A stretch of DNA of 6,334 bases from an uncultured Anaerolineaceae bacterium (GTDB lineage Bacteria; Chloroflexota; Anaerolineae; Anaerolineales; Anaerolineaceae): contig CALDSL010000301.1 in NCBI GenBank assembly GCA_937920255.1, positions 1 through 6,334 on the forward strand, written 5' to 3'. Made by a program: the position numbers and the translations under genes. This document shows positions 5,130-6,334 of the stretch, one piece after another. The notes under the pieces were generated by a model. That model saw nothing but the letters and a program-made list of their open reading frames with translations. It had not been told where the DNA came from and searched no databases. Positions within the stretch are counted from its first letter, which is position 1, and every line of letters begins with the position of its first letter.

Positions 5130-6287
5130 CTAGGCGTTCTCCTGCGGAGGCTCCGGGGGTCGCGTGCCGTCGGCGTCGGGCAGTGGGTCGCTGGCGGGCG
5201 CATCGTAAACCTGAGCGCTGGCGGGCGGCTCAGCGGATGGCTCAACCGGTGGTTCAAAAGGCGGCTCGTAAGGGGCTGGGGTCTGCGGCGGGGGCGTGTA
5301 GGCAGCCGGCGCCGGGCGTGTGTAGGTTGCGGGGGCGATGGGAGCAGACGTGGGGCGGCTGTACACCTGCGTGCCGAACTTGCTGGCCAGCACGCCGCCC
5401 AGGCCTAACATGGCGACCACGGTGGGTACCACCCAACCGACGCAGGGGATGATCGAAGCTACGCCGCTGACCAGTGAGAGCACCAGCGTGCCCACGCCCG
5501 CGGCGACCGGGGCGGTCCAGTTGGCGCGGAACAGGCTCACGCCCATGCGCTGTCCAAGCTCCAGCCCCAGCGCTATCCAACCGAAGGCGCCGGCGATGGC
5601 CAGAGCCAGCAGGGCCAGCAGGCTGACCGGGATGCCGATGATGGTGATGGCCACGATGACGATGACCACCGGCGCGAGGATCAGGGTGAGCATGCCAATG
5701 GCGCCGGTCACCAGCGGCTGTGAGATGATCGAGGTAGCCACGCGCTCGGTGGGCTTGGGGGCAAACATCACCACCAGCACCGCGACGGCGGCCATCACAA
5801 ACGCCTGGAGGATGCTCAGCATGAACTGCCAGATTGGGGTGACGATGTTGTCCATGCTTCTGGGCAAAATCCGCGGCAGATTGAAGTTAAAATCCGATGG
5901 GCCGCTGCTGACCGTTCCATTGATCTGCGCGCCGGGGTCCTGATTGACCGTGCCGCCCAGGGTGCGAATGTCGCCTTCCACCACCGCTGTACTGGATAGA
6001 AAGATCGTCCCGCCCATGACAGCGACGCTGCCGTTGATGTTGCCGTGAATGGTAAGCGTGCCGCCCATGATGGCAACATCCCCATTGACGCGCGCGCCCT
6101 GTTCAATGGTCGCCTCGCCCCCAAATACCGCCAGCGGACCGTTGAGCGTTTCGCCGCTTCTCAGCCGGTACGAACCGCCCATCACGACTTTGCCGTCATC
6201 CCCATCCTGCGCGTGAACGGCGGCCGGCGCTGCCAGAAAGGCCAGCACAATGACCAAAAGTGTTAACAGCCTGAGAAATGTTTTCAT
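5130..6287 (-). CDS. Secreted bactofilin-like (polymer-forming) repeat domain with multi-span membrane region and proline-rich tail
   Basis: The 385-residue product has four parts. A signal peptide (1-26, cleavage after AVHA) is followed by a beta-helix-like repeat region (about 33-126). Its Gly-Gly pairs at 37, 56, 75, 92 and 111 are spaced 19, 19, 17 and 19 residues and sit in motifs such as DVAIMGG and SVAVMGG, as in bactofilin or polymer-forming domains. A membrane region follows with about five segments (near 150-176, 193-217, 219-243, 260-281, 283-302). The tail (310-385) is rich in Pro, Ala and Glu. True bactofilins are cytoplasmic; here the signal peptide places the repeats outside the membrane, and an odd number of spans would leave the tail in the cytoplasm. 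AAGGAG (bases 6298-6303), 10 bases before the ATG, supports the start. The tail's composition suggests a flexible interaction arm. It is probably the first gene of a two-gene operon, although its promoter may lie beyond the window edge. Confidence 0.8.
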   Translation of the reverse strand: MKTFLRLLTLLVIVLAFLAAPAAVHAQDGDDGKVVMGGSYRLRSGETLNGPLAVFGGEATIEQGARVNGDVAIMGGTLTIHGNINGSVAVMGGTIFLSSTAVVEGDIRTLGGTVNQDPGAQINGTVSSGPSDFNFNLPRILPRSMDNIVTPIWQFMLSILQAFVMAAVAVLVVMFAPKPTERVATSIISQPLVTGAIGMLTLILAPVVIVIVAITIIGIPVSLLALLALAIAGAFGWIALGLELGQRMGVSLFRANWTAPVAAGVGTLVLSLVSGVASIIPCVGWVVPTVVAMLGLGGVLASKFGTQVYSRPTSAPIAPATYTRPAPAAYTPPPQTPAPYEPPFEPPVEPSAEPPASAQVYDAPASDPLPDADGTRPPEPPQENA

Positions 6288-6334
6288 GTGTTCTCAACTC
6301 CTTGAGTGGTGACGCGCCAGAGGGTGAAAGCCCA
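6288..6334 (-). promoter_or_regulatory. Ribosome-binding site and partial upstream region of the bactofilin-like gene
   Basis: On the minus strand AAGGAG (6298-6303) is a strong Shine-Dalgarno sequence, set 10 bases before the ATG. It decides the start at 6287 together with the signal peptide that begins there. The remaining 31 bases to the window edge show no convincing -10/-35 pair, so the promoter, if the gene has its own, lies further right. Confidence 0.6.

Noticed and set aside
5338..5943. A 201-codon plus-strand open frame opposite the bactofilin-like gene
   Set aside because: The product is Met/Thr/Ala-rich with no family resemblance, while the opposite strand shows a signal peptide, regular repeats and membrane spans.

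Overview
The window is GC-rich, densely coded bacterial DNA with six protein genes. The organism is most likely a member of Chloroflexota, perhaps Anaerolineae. That is inference, resting on the mix of a COG2403-type cyclic 2,3-diphosphoglycerate synthase-like protein, an obgE-nadD pair, a toast-rack (LiaF-like) lipoprotein and a secreted bactofilin-like membrane protein. No marker gene fixes the phylum. No tRNA, rRNA, CRISPR array, transposase or phage gene was seen, and no frameshift interrupts any gene.

Left to right on the plus strand: the C-terminal 236 codons of a COG2403-type nucleotide-binding protein (3-713) end at a strong hairpin. Next comes a 325-base non-coding stretch. It holds a perfect 20-bp mirror repeat of C-tracts, two stems that compete for the same G-tract, an extended -10 promoter and a leader hairpin. 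Then obgE (ribosome-assembly GTPase, 1039-2301) and nadD (NAD biosynthesis, 2305-2922) lie 3 bases apart, clearly one operon. After 87 bases comes a fused ferritin-like/VIT1 membrane protein (3010-4131) resembling the iron exporter MbfA. A good intrinsic terminator (4151-4180) closes this block.

The right third reads leftwards on the minus strand and converges on that terminator. The upstream gene (5130-6287) encodes a signal peptide, a five-turn Gly-Gly repeat resembling bactofilin, about five membrane segments and a proline-rich tail. The downstream gene (4196-5056) encodes a lipoprotein of the toast-rack/LiaF beta-solenoid type. A perfect 14-bp hairpin lies in the 73 bases between them. 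Together they look like a two-gene envelope module with repetitive beta structure outside the membrane.

The plus-strand genes are housekeeping or metal-handling functions. The most interesting parts are the envelope pair, the structured region upstream of obgE, and the ferritin-VIT fusion. I see nothing that can firmly be called a previously undescribed system.
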